From Posidonia oceanica (taxonomy: Eukaryota > Streptophyta > Magnoliopsida > Alismatales > Posidoniaceae), in assembly GCA_037176725.1 (NCBI GenBank), contig JAZBRS010000049.1:18928001-18992000 (forward strand): DNA of 64,000 nucleotides. Reading direction: 5' to 3'. Under the pieces are notes generated by a model. The model was not told where the DNA came from. It saw only the letters and a program-made list of their open reading frames with translations, and did not search any database. The position numbers and the translations under genes are program-made. The first letter of the stretch is position 1, and the number at the start of each line of letters is the position of its first letter. This document shows positions 31,791 to 41,130 of the stretch, piece by piece.

Positions 31791-34721
31791 CCTCAACCTG
31801 CCCCAGCCTTCCCACCCCAGCAACCATATCCCTTAGACAGACCTCAGTATCCTGTAGGTCCCCCTGTAACCCCTCCTGTGCTCGCAGCACATGCTCCAGC
31901 CGTCATTAACTTGACCATGGACACCCATCGCGTCCCTTACAGCTACGCCACAGAAATGTGCGCGGAAGTAACGCGATCGGGGAGGATTTACAGGCCCCCA
32001 GCACCAGCAACTAGGCCAACTCATCTTAGACCTGTTATACCCTCACCCTCAGGCCAACCCTTAGCAGATCCAACCCCGGATCAGCCTGTAGTTAGCCAAG
32101 CCCCTAGCCGGCCTGTAGTAACTCAGCTTCCTGCCACTACCCCTGTAGAACCTGCTAGAATCACCCCTCCAGCTGCTAGGAGAGACCAACCTAGAGCAGA
32201 CCTAACCTCTCAGCTTAAGAAGGTCAAAGCCGACATCTCCATCTGGGATTTGATCCACACTTCTGCCGAACACCGCGAGGCTTTTCTTCGCGTGTTCCAA
32301 GCTGCTCGTGTGTCCCAGTCCATTGAGCCTTCTGCCTTGGAGAGCATGGTTGGGTTAATCGCGGAGCCCCAGGTCATCTCTTTTACGAGTGATGAGCTGC
32401 CTCCGGCAGGGATTAATCACAACCAGCCCCTATTCGTCACGGTGCAGTTCAAAAACTTTCGCATTCCCCTAACACTGGTTGATAACGGGTCAGGCCTTAA
32501 CGTCTGCCCCTTGCGTACAGCAACCAAGCTCGGATTCAAAGCCGAGGATATCACGCCAGCCGTGAAGGGAATGACTGCTTTTGACAACACTCACCATGAC
32601 GCTCTAGGGATTCTGATTATCCCTCTGGCTATCGGCCCGGTCGTCTTCGACGTAGAATTCTATGTCGTCGACTTGAAGCCTAACTTCAATCTTTTGCTTG
32701 GGCGCCCTTGGCTTCACAAGCATCAGGTCCTTCCTTCAACCCTCCATCGAATGATAAAGTACCGTCGTGGCGATGATGTCATTGTCGTCATGGCGGAGAA
32801 CTTTGAGAAGGAGCGGATTGAAGCAGTCTCTCCCGTGTCTTCGCAATCCATCCCATTTGACCCTGAGACTTCTGAAGCCCTCTATCGCGTTAACCGGTGC
32901 GAGCCAGTTAACTTTGTTCCTGACCTTGAACGTGTCAACTCCTTGACCGTTCACAGCAACCCCTTTCGAATGGTCGAGAATGTATGTCACAGGTGGGGTT
33001 ACACAAAGGGTACGCCGCTCGGGCGTCACGGCCAAGGGATCGCGGAGCCGATCGTAGCAGTGGAGCGAAGGAAGTCTGAAGGCCTCGGCTACGAACCAAA
33101 GCTCGACGAAGATCACTGCTTCCAGCTCAAAGCCCATGCACCAGCCATTCCCAGAGACCTCACTAACTTTACCAGTGCAGGAATTCTGGGATCCACCGAC
33201 GATCAAGCCACGGCGCCGACGGAGGATTGGGTGTGTGTTGAGGACTACTACTCGGATGAGGAGCAGTCTGATGCAACAGAGGCAGTCCCAATCAGTTCAG
33301 CAGAAACAGTGGTCAGAGTAGAGGCCCCACAGTCAGTTTATTTAGCTCTCCCTCTGGCAGAAACAGCAGGCAGCTCAGCAGGCCCTGTGGCAGATGCAAA
33401 TTCTCATCCTTTTCCAGCCACATCAGTTCCCCAGCAACAGTCAGCAGCAGTACAGGGGTCAGAGACACTCCTCTTGGCAGAACCAAGTATGCTACCAGCG
33501 GTCACAGACACATCAGTGCTACTGCCCCCATCTCTGGAGGGGCAGTCTATCAACTCAGTCAGCAGCGTGGCCCAGCCCGCTCCCTCAGCATCATCTTCAG
33601 GAATGCAGCTGGCTCAGTCCGCTCCGCATTCTCCTGACGACCTACAGCAGCTCTCATGGCAAGACCCCACGGCGTCAGAAGCTGCGCTCTCTCAGTTACG
33701 GCCCGATACAAAAGGCCAACTGAGCACTACATTATCCGGGCCCTTGAGCCCTCCAAAGAGCACCCCAACTTATTCTCCAGCAGTGACCCTGGAAGCTTAT
33801 TCATCAGTAGCACCGCTGGCCTCTCTATTTGGGCCTTCTACATCTGAACTGCCATCAATGGACGCGCCCGTGAACCAGATCATGCAAACCCCAAGGGCAG
33901 CAATCCATCTTGCAGCCGGGCCAGTGCCGCAGGCCCCCGGCGCCTACTACGTCGACTCCCCCTCAGACGAAGAAGAAGGAGCGGCGATAGAAGCCCAGGT
34001 CGATTCTTGGATGTCCGACTTAGAGCTGCTCTATCAAGAACAGATCAAGTCGATAACAGAAGACCTGGCAGAGCATCAAGCTGCAGAAAGGAAAGGGAAA
34101 GCCGTAGTCACGGATCCTCCTCTGCAAGACGACCATGCTTCTATCATGGTTCTAGAAGACTCAGCAGTGCCAGACTCCCCTAGACCAGATGAGCTCATCA
34201 CTCTTCAACCAGAAGGCGGGCCTAGGTGGTTTGTGCAACCCATGCCTCACCTGAACAATATACCGAGCGGCAGTAACCAGATTAGCCACCAGTCTGGCAT
34301 ATCCTCCACAAGCACACTAGAAGACCCGGAGGGAGGAACATCAGCAGTACATGCAGCAGCAGTAACAGAGCAGAATGCCTCAGCAGTAGAGCAGTCAGCA
34401 GCCTCAGCAGCAGAACAGTCAGCAGCATCAGCAGTAGAGTCAGTTAAGCCCTCAGCAGTATCAGCAGAGCACTCAGCAGAGCCAGCCAGGCCAGAGCAAA
34501 CGGTAGAAGGAGTTGCTGGGATGGAGGTCGCGCACCGAGGCTACAAGAATACTCGAGTAAGCGTGACCATCCTGAAACGTCACCAGGGCCAAGCAGCGGA
34601 ACACATGCACTCTTTCGACATTGCAAGTCCTTCTTTTGAGAAAGAGATCCTCTCAGAACTTATTGCCTATGGAGAGGAGGATGATACGGGCATGGATGAG
34701 ACTAACGAACCTTTGCCCTAG
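31791..34721 (+). CDS. pro: Protease and G-patch-like region of element A (same frame as gag)
   Basis: This 976-codon stretch has no stop between the gag TGA and TAG at 34719. The first internal ATG is at 31917. The retropepsin-like domain lies at about 32376-32790. Its catalytic Asp is in VDNGSGLNVCP at 32481, and the closing motif LLLGRPWLH is at about 32690. It should cut the polyprotein in the particle. A glycine-rich segment at 32994-33103 (GYTKGTPLGRHGQG, then GLGY) resembles a G-patch, an RNA-binding motif that also follows protease in some betaretroviruses. From about 33240 to 34530 the protein is Ser/Ala/Gln/Pro-rich, with SAVEQSAASAAEQ-type repeats at 34376-34490. The TAG is followed at once by open frame into RT and fits CAG-to-TAG. 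Confidence 0.85.
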   Translation, partial: PQPAPAFPPQQPYPLDRPQYPVGPPVTPPVLAAHAPAVINLTMDTHRVPYSYATEMCAEVTRSGRIYRPPAPATRPTHLRPVIPSPSGQPLADPTPDQPVVSQAPSRPVVTQLPATTPVEPARITPPAARRDQPRADLTSQLKKVKADISIWDLIHTSAEHREAFLRVFQAARVSQSIEPSALESMVGLIAEPQVISFTSDELPPAGINHNQPLFVTVQFKNFRIPLTLVDNGSGLNVCPLRTATKLGFKAEDITPAVKGMTAFDNTHHDALGILIIPLAIGPVVFDVEFYVVDLKPNFNLLLGRPWLHKHQVLPSTLHRMIKYRRGDDVIVVMAENFEKERIEAVSPVSSQSIPFDPETSEALYRVNRCEPVNFVPDLERVNSLTVHSNPFRMVENVCHRWGYTKGTPLGRHGQGIAEPIVAVERRKSEGLGYEPKLDEDHCFQLKAHAPAIPRDLTNFTSAGILGSTDDQATAPTEDWVCVEDYYSDEEQSDATEAVPISSAETVVRVEAPQSVYLALPLAETAGSSAGPVADANSHPFPATSVPQQQSAAVQGSETLLLAEPSMLPAVTDTSVLLPPSLEGQSINSVSSVAQPAPSASSSGMQLAQSAPHSPDDLQQLSWQDPTASEAALSQLRPDTKGQLSTTLSGPLSPPKSTPTYSPAVTLEAYSSVAPLASLFGPSTSELPSMDAPVNQIMQTPRAAIHLAAGPVPQAPGAYYVDSPSDEEEGAAIEAQVDSWMSDLELLYQEQIKSITEDLAEHQAAERKGKAVVTDPPLQDDHASIMVLEDSAVPDSPRPDELITLQPEGGPRWFVQPMPHLNNIPSGSNQISHQSGISSTSTLEDPEGGTSAVHAAAVTEQNASAVEQSAASAAEQSAASAVESVKPSAVSAEHSAEPARPEQTVEGVAGMEVAHRGYKNTRVSVTILKRHQGQAAEHMHSFDIASPSFEKEILSELIAYGEEDDTGMDETNEPLP

Positions 34722-37700
34722 TTCCGGCCCTATGACGACGACCCAGAAGGCCCCAACCTCCATGTCGAAGAAGAAACGGAGGTTGTCAACATCGGCACAG
34801 CTGAGGAAGTCAGAGAAGTTTGCATCAGTGCCCAGCTGTCCACCCAGGTTCGAGCAGAATTCATCGCATTCCTGAAAGAATATGCGGACGTCTTCGCCTG
34901 GAGTTATGAAGATATGGTCGGCCTTGACATAGAAATAGTGGTGCACAATCTGCCCTTAAATCCGGATGCCAAGCCAGTAAAGCAGAAATTGAGAAGATGG
35001 CGACCGCAGTGGCTGCTCATGATCAAAGAAGAGATAATGAAGCAGCTTGGAGTCAACTTTCTGAAGGTCGTTCTTTATCCCGAATGGCTGGCAAACATTG
35101 TACCTGTGCCCAAGAAAGATGGCCGAATCCGGATCTGTATCGACTACAGGGACCTGAACAAGGCGAGTCCCAAGGACGACTTTCCATTACCTCACATTGA
35201 CGTCCTAGTCGACAATACGGCGGGCCACAAAATGCTCTCCTTCATGGACGGCTTTTCTGGATACAATCAGATCAAAATGGCGGAAGAGGACATGGAAAAG
35301 ACTTCATTCATCACCCCTTGGGGAGTCTTCTGCTACCAAGTCATGCCGTTCGGCCTGAAGAATGCTGGTGCAACCTATCAAAGGGCCATGACTGCGCTAT
35401 TCCACGACCTCATGCACCAAGAAGTGGAGGTCTATGTAGACGATATGATCGCCAAAACCAAAGAGCCCGAGGATCATCTTGCCTGTCTCAGAAAGCTCTT
35501 TGACCGTCTACGGAAGTACAAGCTGCGCCTGAATCCCAAGAAGTGCGTATTCGGGGTATCTTCTGGCAAATTGCTCGGCTACATTGTTAGCCAAAGGGGG
35601 ATTGAGGTGGACCCGTTGAAAGCACAAGCCATCGTGGACATGCCACCCCCTAGAACTGAAAAGGAAGTCAGAAGTCTGCTTGGGCGTTTACAATATATCA
35701 GTCGCTTCATTGCACAGCTTACGCCCATCTGCGAACCCATATTCAAGCTCTTGAGGAAGAATGCGCAAATTCACTGGAACGAGGAGTGTCAGGCTGCATT
35801 CGCCAAGATCAAGCAGCTGTTGATCAAGCCTCCTGTCCTGGTCCCGCCTACGCCAGGGAGACCTTTGCTTCTCTACCTTTCTACCACGCAGCATTCCATG
35901 GGCGCCGTCTTGGGCCAGCATGACGAATCTGGTAGGAAGGAGCGCGCCATCTACTACCTGAGCAAGAAATTTAATGAATGCGAAGCCAGGTACACAACAC
36001 TAGAGAAGACTTGCTTGTCCCTTGTCTGGGCTGCACAGAAGCTGAGGCACTACATGATGGCATACCCAGTACAGCTCTTATGCCGGCACGATCCCATCAA
36101 ATTCCTCTTCCAGAAGCCGGCCATGGTGGGCAGATGTGCTAAGTGGCAGGTGTTATTGTCTCAGTACGACATCACCTTCGTCACACAGAAATCCATGAAG
36201 GGTCAAGCAATGGCAGACCATCTTGCTGACCTCCCTCTGCCTGAATACCAACCCCTCCAGACGCAGTTCCCTGATGAAGACATTCTCTTTGCAATGGAGG
36301 ACTCTGAGCAGAAAGATCCTGAAGAAGCAGAGGAATGGCAGCTCTACTTTGATGGTGCAGTCAACAAGAAGGGTCGAGGCGTAGGCGCAGTGCTGACCAC
36401 GCCCCAAGGACAGATGACTCCTTTCGCGAGGAAGCTGACTTTCACCTGCACAAACAACGAAGTAGAGTACGAAGCATGCATCCTGGGGTTGAAAGTCGCC
36501 CTCGAGCATGAGGCGCAGAAGCTGCATGTGCACGGCGATGCCATGCTGGTAATTTCTCAAGTGAACGGCGATTGGAAGACAAAAGATCCCAAGCTTGTGC
36601 CGTATCACGAACACCTGCTGAGGCTGATGAAAGAATTCAAGAGCATTCGCTTCACATACCTGAACAGAGCAAAGAACGCGTATGCAGACGCACTAGCAAC
36701 TCTGGCATCCTGGCTCACTATATCAGAAGACAGCACTGTGGATGTATCAGTCACTCGCATTGAACAGCCTGCATACTGCATGAGCATAGAAGAAGCGGAT
36801 CCCGCAGAGGGGCAGCCCTGGTATCAAGACATAAAATCTTTCCTAGAGTCTGGTAACTTTCCTCCTGATACCACGGCGGCAGACAAGAGAACTTTGGCGC
36901 GTTTGGCGTCAAAATATGTGTTAGGGGCCGGGCAGCTATACAGAAGGTCATACAATCAGATGCTACTGCGCTGCCTGAACAAGTCGGAGGCGGACACGCT
37001 GATGCTTCAAGTGCATGCAGGAACCTGTGGCCCGCACATGAACGGCGTCCTCCTGGCCAAGAAGATCATGCTTCAAGGATATTTCTGGCAGACCATGGAA
37101 GCCGACTGCTGCCGGTTCGTGCGTAGATGCCACAACTGTCAGGTCCATGGTAACTTCATCAAGGCCCCTCCACATCAGCTGCATAATATGTCTTCGCCAT
37201 GGCCTTTCTCCACCTGGGGGATCGATGTCATCGGCGCCGTCCACCCCGCTGCTTCAAATGGTCATCGTTACATTCTGGTAGCGATCGATTACTTTACCAA
37301 GTGGGTGGAAGCGGCCTCTTACAGAACAGTCACCGCTGCGGCAACAGAAAAATTTATCAGAAACAATATTGTTGCCCGGTATGGGGTCCCGTACTCTGTC
37401 ATCTCGGATAACGGCTCAAACTTTATTGCCAAAAGGATCGAAGAATGCCTGCAAAGTCTCAAGATCAAGCACCATCGATCCTCACCTTATCGGCCTCAGA
37501 TGAACGGAGCAGTGGAATCTGCAAACAAGAATATTGTCAAGATCCTGAAGAAAATGGCAGAAATCCACAAGGATTGGCACGACAAGCTCCCGTACGCGCT
37601 CTGGGCGTACAGGACATCAATCCGGACCTCTACAGGAGCCACCCCATACTCTCTGGTGTACGGCATGGAAGCGGTGTTACCTGTTGAAGTGGAGATCCCC

Positions 37701-38060
37701 TCTCTGCGGATCCTGCGGGAAGCTGAGTTGGAGGAAGCAGAATGGGTCGAAGACCGCTGCATCCAACTGAACTTGATTGATGAGCGCAGATTGCAAGCCA
37801 TGCACAACGCTCACTGCTATCAGAAGCGGATGGCCAAAGCATTCTTGAAGAAGGTCCAGCCTAGAAGCTTTCAGGCAGGGGACCTTGTCTTGCGCGCCAT
37901 TCATCTGCCTGACGGTCGAGGGAAATTCCGACCCAATTGGCGTGGCCCCTTTGTGGTCAAGCAGATCTTTTCGGGAGGCGCTGTAACCCTTGAAGATATG
38001 GACCAGATTGAGCAATCTGAACCCGTCAACCTCTGCTATCTGAAGAAGTACTATCAGTAG
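34722..38060 (+). CDS. pol: RT, two RNases H and integrase of element A (same frame)
   Basis: The frame is open for 1,112 codons to TAG at 38058; the first ATG is 34914. Reverse transcriptase covers about 34940-35640 with YVDD at 35434-35445. The Ty3-type RNase H (about 35860-36230) lacks the first catalytic Asp (LYLSTTQHS where TDAS is usual). A second, archaeal-type RNase H at 36336-36730 has all four acidic residues (Asp 36351, Glu 36465, Asp 36537, Asp 36687), and probably does the RNA removal. This pair is a Tat-clade hallmark. Integrase has the HHCC zinc site (37014-37139) and the D,D35E triad (Asp 37224, Asp 37407, Glu 37515). A C-terminal WRGPFVV segment follows near 37938. Every visible catalytic motif is intact apart from the first RNase H. 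Confidence 0.93.
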   Translation, partial: FRPYDDDPEGPNLHVEEETEVVNIGTAEEVREVCISAQLSTQVRAEFIAFLKEYADVFAWSYEDMVGLDIEIVVHNLPLNPDAKPVKQKLRRWRPQWLLMIKEEIMKQLGVNFLKVVLYPEWLANIVPVPKKDGRIRICIDYRDLNKASPKDDFPLPHIDVLVDNTAGHKMLSFMDGFSGYNQIKMAEEDMEKTSFITPWGVFCYQVMPFGLKNAGATYQRAMTALFHDLMHQEVEVYVDDMIAKTKEPEDHLACLRKLFDRLRKYKLRLNPKKCVFGVSSGKLLGYIVSQRGIEVDPLKAQAIVDMPPPRTEKEVRSLLGRLQYISRFIAQLTPICEPIFKLLRKNAQIHWNEECQAAFAKIKQLLIKPPVLVPPTPGRPLLLYLSTTQHSMGAVLGQHDESGRKERAIYYLSKKFNECEARYTTLEKTCLSLVWAAQKLRHYMMAYPVQLLCRHDPIKFLFQKPAMVGRCAKWQVLLSQYDITFVTQKSMKGQAMADHLADLPLPEYQPLQTQFPDEDILFAMEDSEQKDPEEAEEWQLYFDGAVNKKGRGVGAVLTTPQGQMTPFARKLTFTCTNNEVEYEACILGLKVALEHEAQKLHVHGDAMLVISQVNGDWKTKDPKLVPYHEHLLRLMKEFKSIRFTYLNRAKNAYADALATLASWLTISEDSTVDVSVTRIEQPAYCMSIEEADPAEGQPWYQDIKSFLESGNFPPDTTAADKRTLARLASKYVLGAGQLYRRSYNQMLLRCLNKSEADTLMLQVHAGTCGPHMNGVLLAKKIMLQGYFWQTMEADCCRFVRRCHNCQVHGNFIKAPPHQLHNMSSPWPFSTWGIDVIGAVHPAASNGHRYILVAIDYFTKWVEAASYRTVTAAATEKFIRNNIVARYGVPYSVISDNGSNFIAKRIEECLQSLKIKHHRSSPYRPQMNGAVESANKNIVKILKKMAEIHKDWHDKLPYALWAYRTSIRTSTGATPYSLVYGMEAVLPVEVEIPSLRILREAELEEAEWVEDRCIQLNLIDERRLQAMHNAHCYQKRMAKAFLKKVQPRSFQAGDLVLRAIHLPDGRGKFRPNWRGPFVVKQIFSGGAVTLEDMDQIEQSEPVNLCYLKKYYQ

Positions 38061-39488
38061 CCGAAAACGGCCCCGTTGCAGATGCCCTTCTCCCACTTGC
38101 ATTTTCATTCTCGCCTTCTTGATTCAACTCTGTTTCAAATCATCATCGTCATCCTTTCAACTCTTACATCCCTATTTAAATCATCATCATCGTCATCTTT
38201 TCAGCTCTTGCCCCCTTTCTTTTCAAATCATCATCGTCATTCTCTCAAGCATTGTATCTTTAGCCCGGTGATGACAACCGGAAGTGCTCGCCTGCTCTGG
38301 AAAGGGTCACCCTGCCTCACCCGGCACTACTTAGATGACTTAGCAAGTGAGGGAGCCACCACCAATTAGGACAGGCGAACTGCCCAATCTCACAAGGACA
38401 TACACCTCTGAGGGAGAAAAAATGTTAGGATGTGAGCTTGAAAAAAAAAAGTGAGAATAGACATCTAGATTTGGGCACCTCAAAGGGACAGAAGACGAAG
38501 ACAGAAGCCGGCCCTAGAGATAGGGGTGTGCAGTCTAACCCTGCTCCTTCTACCCATCACACAGCAGACCCAAAACCTGAATCCATTACATTTCAAGCAC
38601 CCTTCTTTTGCCACCAGAATGGGGATAGCAAAAGCCTGAAAAAAAGTGGAAAAATATCAATCAAAAAAAAAAGAAGAAGAAGAGAAAAAAAGAGATCGAA
38701 CAAAAACAAAGACAAAAAAAAGGAGAAAAGCAAGCAAAACAAAAAAAAAAGAAGAAGAAAAAGGCAAGGGTAGCCCAAAAAACACAGGCACCGTTATCCC
38801 CCATGCTTTACTAGAGATCCCCAGCATGTCAAGCCTGGAAAAGGGGTCTACCACATCCTCCCAAGAGCAAACACATACCTTCCCCCATCTAGGGGCAGAG
38901 AAAGACTGCATACCTATGAGGGAGAAACCTTTCAAAAAAGAGAGAGAGCTGAAAGAATAGGTGTAGGTCCTGAGAGTGCGGCCAGTAGCCTGTCCTCACC
39001 ACATCACCACCTGTATAGTGCCAACAACCTGTTCCGGAGCGCCACCAATAAGCCAAGAGTCTGAGTAGGGCCCAGTGAGTCAAGGGCCACTCCCTTCCTC
39101 TACAGCAGGCACCAAAGCACTCCGTACGCTGAGGGCGTTCAAGCATCCACCCAAGCATAACCATCCACTCAAGCATACCCATCCACCCAAGCATATCCAT
39201 CCATTCAAACATACTTAGTCATCCAATAATATTCATCCACATAAGCATATCCCTAGCATCTTGCATTCATGCATCTTCCTTCTTTCCTTTCCCCTTCCGC
39301 CAATCCCTCCGCTCTGCAACACGCTCAGGCCCTGAGGCAGTACTTCTCCCCAGCAGAGGCGCGTCGACGGCACTCGAGCTGCGCTGGTCCAGATCTCCTG
39401 CCAGCCCTCGCCCCCATGTCCGCAAGACTGCAACAAAATCCCCCTGCTTATCAGTGCTTAACTGCTATGTTCCGCTATCAACTGCTAA
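38061..39488 (+). other. Spacer between integrase and extra ORF of A
   Basis: No gene is supported. It contains tcatcatcgtcat short repeats (38130-38250), a purine-only A/G-rich stretch (38640-38770) and repeats of catccacccaagcat (39140-39255). The Lys-rich frame through the A-rich stretch is compositional. Confidence 0.65.
38632..38770 (+). repeat. Homopurine A-rich stretch
   Basis: Runs of A broken by gaagaa. It could act as a second polypurine-tract-like priming site, but its position, more than 5.8 kb before the LTR, makes simple low complexity more likely. Confidence 0.7.
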
Positions 39489-40826
39489 ATGCATATGGAA
39501 CTACACTTTCAGTCTCAGCTTCTGTTTGTTGTCAAAGATTATATGCCTGCAAGATCTGACTGTTTATTGATAGCAGGTACCTCAAGCCTTGAAGCAATCA
39601 GCCTGTCTTCTGCAACCAGTGCAATGGGTTTTCCTACTCTGTTGACTCCCGCACACTGCTCGGAAATCCTGCGAGAATGGATCAGCAGGCTCACTCTACA
39701 AGACTGTGAACAGCTGCGCCTGTGGGGCATACCAACTAAGCTGCTGAAGGCTGCTGATGTGGAAGTCAGCCGCCACCTTCTGTGTGCCGCCGCAAGATTC
39801 TGGAAACCGGCACATCATGTCTTCCGCTTCAACAAGACCGAACTGACACCTACACTGGAAGAGGTGCGTCGGATCTGCGGCTTTTCAAAGATCTTGGGGC
39901 CACCTGTCTTCATGAGGCGCGACGGATATCTCCGAGTCCTAAACCAGCTAACTGGACTCTCCACTCAAGCCTGCCAACAAAAGCTAATCTGCACCAGTGG
40001 ACAAGAGCCTATGCTTCGCCTTGCACACTTTGATGATATCTTGAACAAGCGTGCTGACCTCGGAGATGAGCTATGGCTCCGAGGATTTGTCATCCGCTTT
40101 CTGGGCGAGCTAATCTTTACTCATGGCCGACTGACAGTGGCCATCGAGGTCGCAGAAATTGCGCTAGCTGTGGTGACCCAGCACATAGACCTGGCACCAG
40201 TTGTCTTGGCAGAGACCTATCGCGGGCTGGACCGCATTTCTCATCGCTGCCGCCACTTCCACGGTTGCGGAGCACTCATACAAGTCTGGCTGATCGCGCA
40301 CTTAGAAATGGACTTCCTGCGCCCTCAAGTGCACGCCTTCGAAGCATACTGCAGCAGCGTCTGTACCAGAACAGACAAGAGCGTCAAAGAAGAGTACGAG
40401 AAGCTGTCAGCACTGACTGACGATGCCGTGACCTGGCGTATCATTCCCTCTACAGCAGAGCCCTTCACAGTCTTCTTCAGCGCGCGTGACACGCGGCTGG
40501 TCATTCTTCCAGGCTTCACAGCAGGCGTAGAGTACCACCCAATCAGGGTCATGCGCCAGTTCGGCTTCCAGCAGGGCGCCTTCATTGACAGTACAGCGCC
40601 CGAGCTTCTACAGACTTATCCTCTCAGCACCACTGCCCCGACCAAGAAGCTCGCTAGTCTGATGCAGCACGGGGTCCAATCTACAGACATTGCAGCTGTG
40701 AGAGGTGTAGGATGCACCCCTGAATATGAAGCTGAAGTCCGGCAGCTCTGGCCTATCACTGAAGTCCCGCCGGGCGGTCCCTTGTTCCCCGACTCCAGGC
40801 AGTCAAAGAAGGCCCGAACTGACTAG
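39489..40826 (+). CDS. DUF7745 / plant-mobile-domain-like protein carried by element A
   Basis: The ORF has 445 residues from the ATG at 39489; a second plausible start is at 39624 (MGFPTLL). It lies in sense orientation 1.4 kb after integrase. The pattern fits plant DUF7745-type proteins: an aromatic FW motif before FRFNKTELTPTLEEV (about residues 103-126), LAETYRGLD (about 240), an HFHGCGALIQVWLIAHL segment (about 255-272) and RVMRQFGFQQ near 355. DUF7745 and the related plant mobile domain are often found in or near transposons; their activity is unknown. A basic KKAR stretch at the C-terminus could be a nuclear signal. The frame has no stop, unlike gag-pol. A plant-like 3' end (tttatcaatgaaaac, about 40908-40924) follows about 85 bases later. 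The family call is by pattern memory, not a search. Confidence 0.7.
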   Translation: MHMELHFQSQLLFVVKDYMPARSDCLLIAGTSSLEAISLSSATSAMGFPTLLTPAHCSEILREWISRLTLQDCEQLRLWGIPTKLLKAADVEVSRHLLCAAARFWKPAHHVFRFNKTELTPTLEEVRRICGFSKILGPPVFMRRDGYLRVLNQLTGLSTQACQQKLICTSGQEPMLRLAHFDDILNKRADLGDELWLRGFVIRFLGELIFTHGRLTVAIEVAEIALAVVTQHIDLAPVVLAETYRGLDRISHRCRHFHGCGALIQVWLIAHLEMDFLRPQVHAFEAYCSSVCTRTDKSVKEEYEKLSALTDDAVTWRIIPSTAEPFTVFFSARDTRLVILPGFTAGVEYHPIRVMRQFGFQQGAFIDSTAPELLQTYPLSTTAPTKKLASLMQHGVQSTDIAAVRGVGCTPEYEAEVRQLWPITEVPPGGPLFPDSRQSKKARTD

Positions 40827-41130
40827 GCCCTTGTGCAACCATCATGCGGTCTTCTTTCGGATTATGCTGTACATTCCTGGCCTGCCGTAGGCATTGTACT
40901 CATCAAGCTTTATCAATGAAAACTGTTTCTGCTATCTGCTTGCACATCAAGACTCATTGCTGCATTGCATGTCATTATCATCATCATCTTGGGCCCTCTA
41001 ACCGGACTTGCAGGCATCACAACGCAGTAAGGTCCTCAGCACCCAATCCAGAGTCCAGAACATCTGCGGACCCGCGTCGTCAAGCTACGCCATCCGTCAT
41101 CCTCAGCTGATCATCCCCAGCTGAGTCCCT
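40827..41130 (+). other. 3' sequence after the DUF7745-like ORF
   Basis: It contains tttatcaatgaaaac at about 40908-40924, resembling a plant polyadenylation context, then short catcat repeats. No coding sequence is visible. Confidence 0.45.

Noticed and set aside
38640..38960. Lys-rich 104-residue frame
   Set aside because: It translates an A/G-only low-complexity run.
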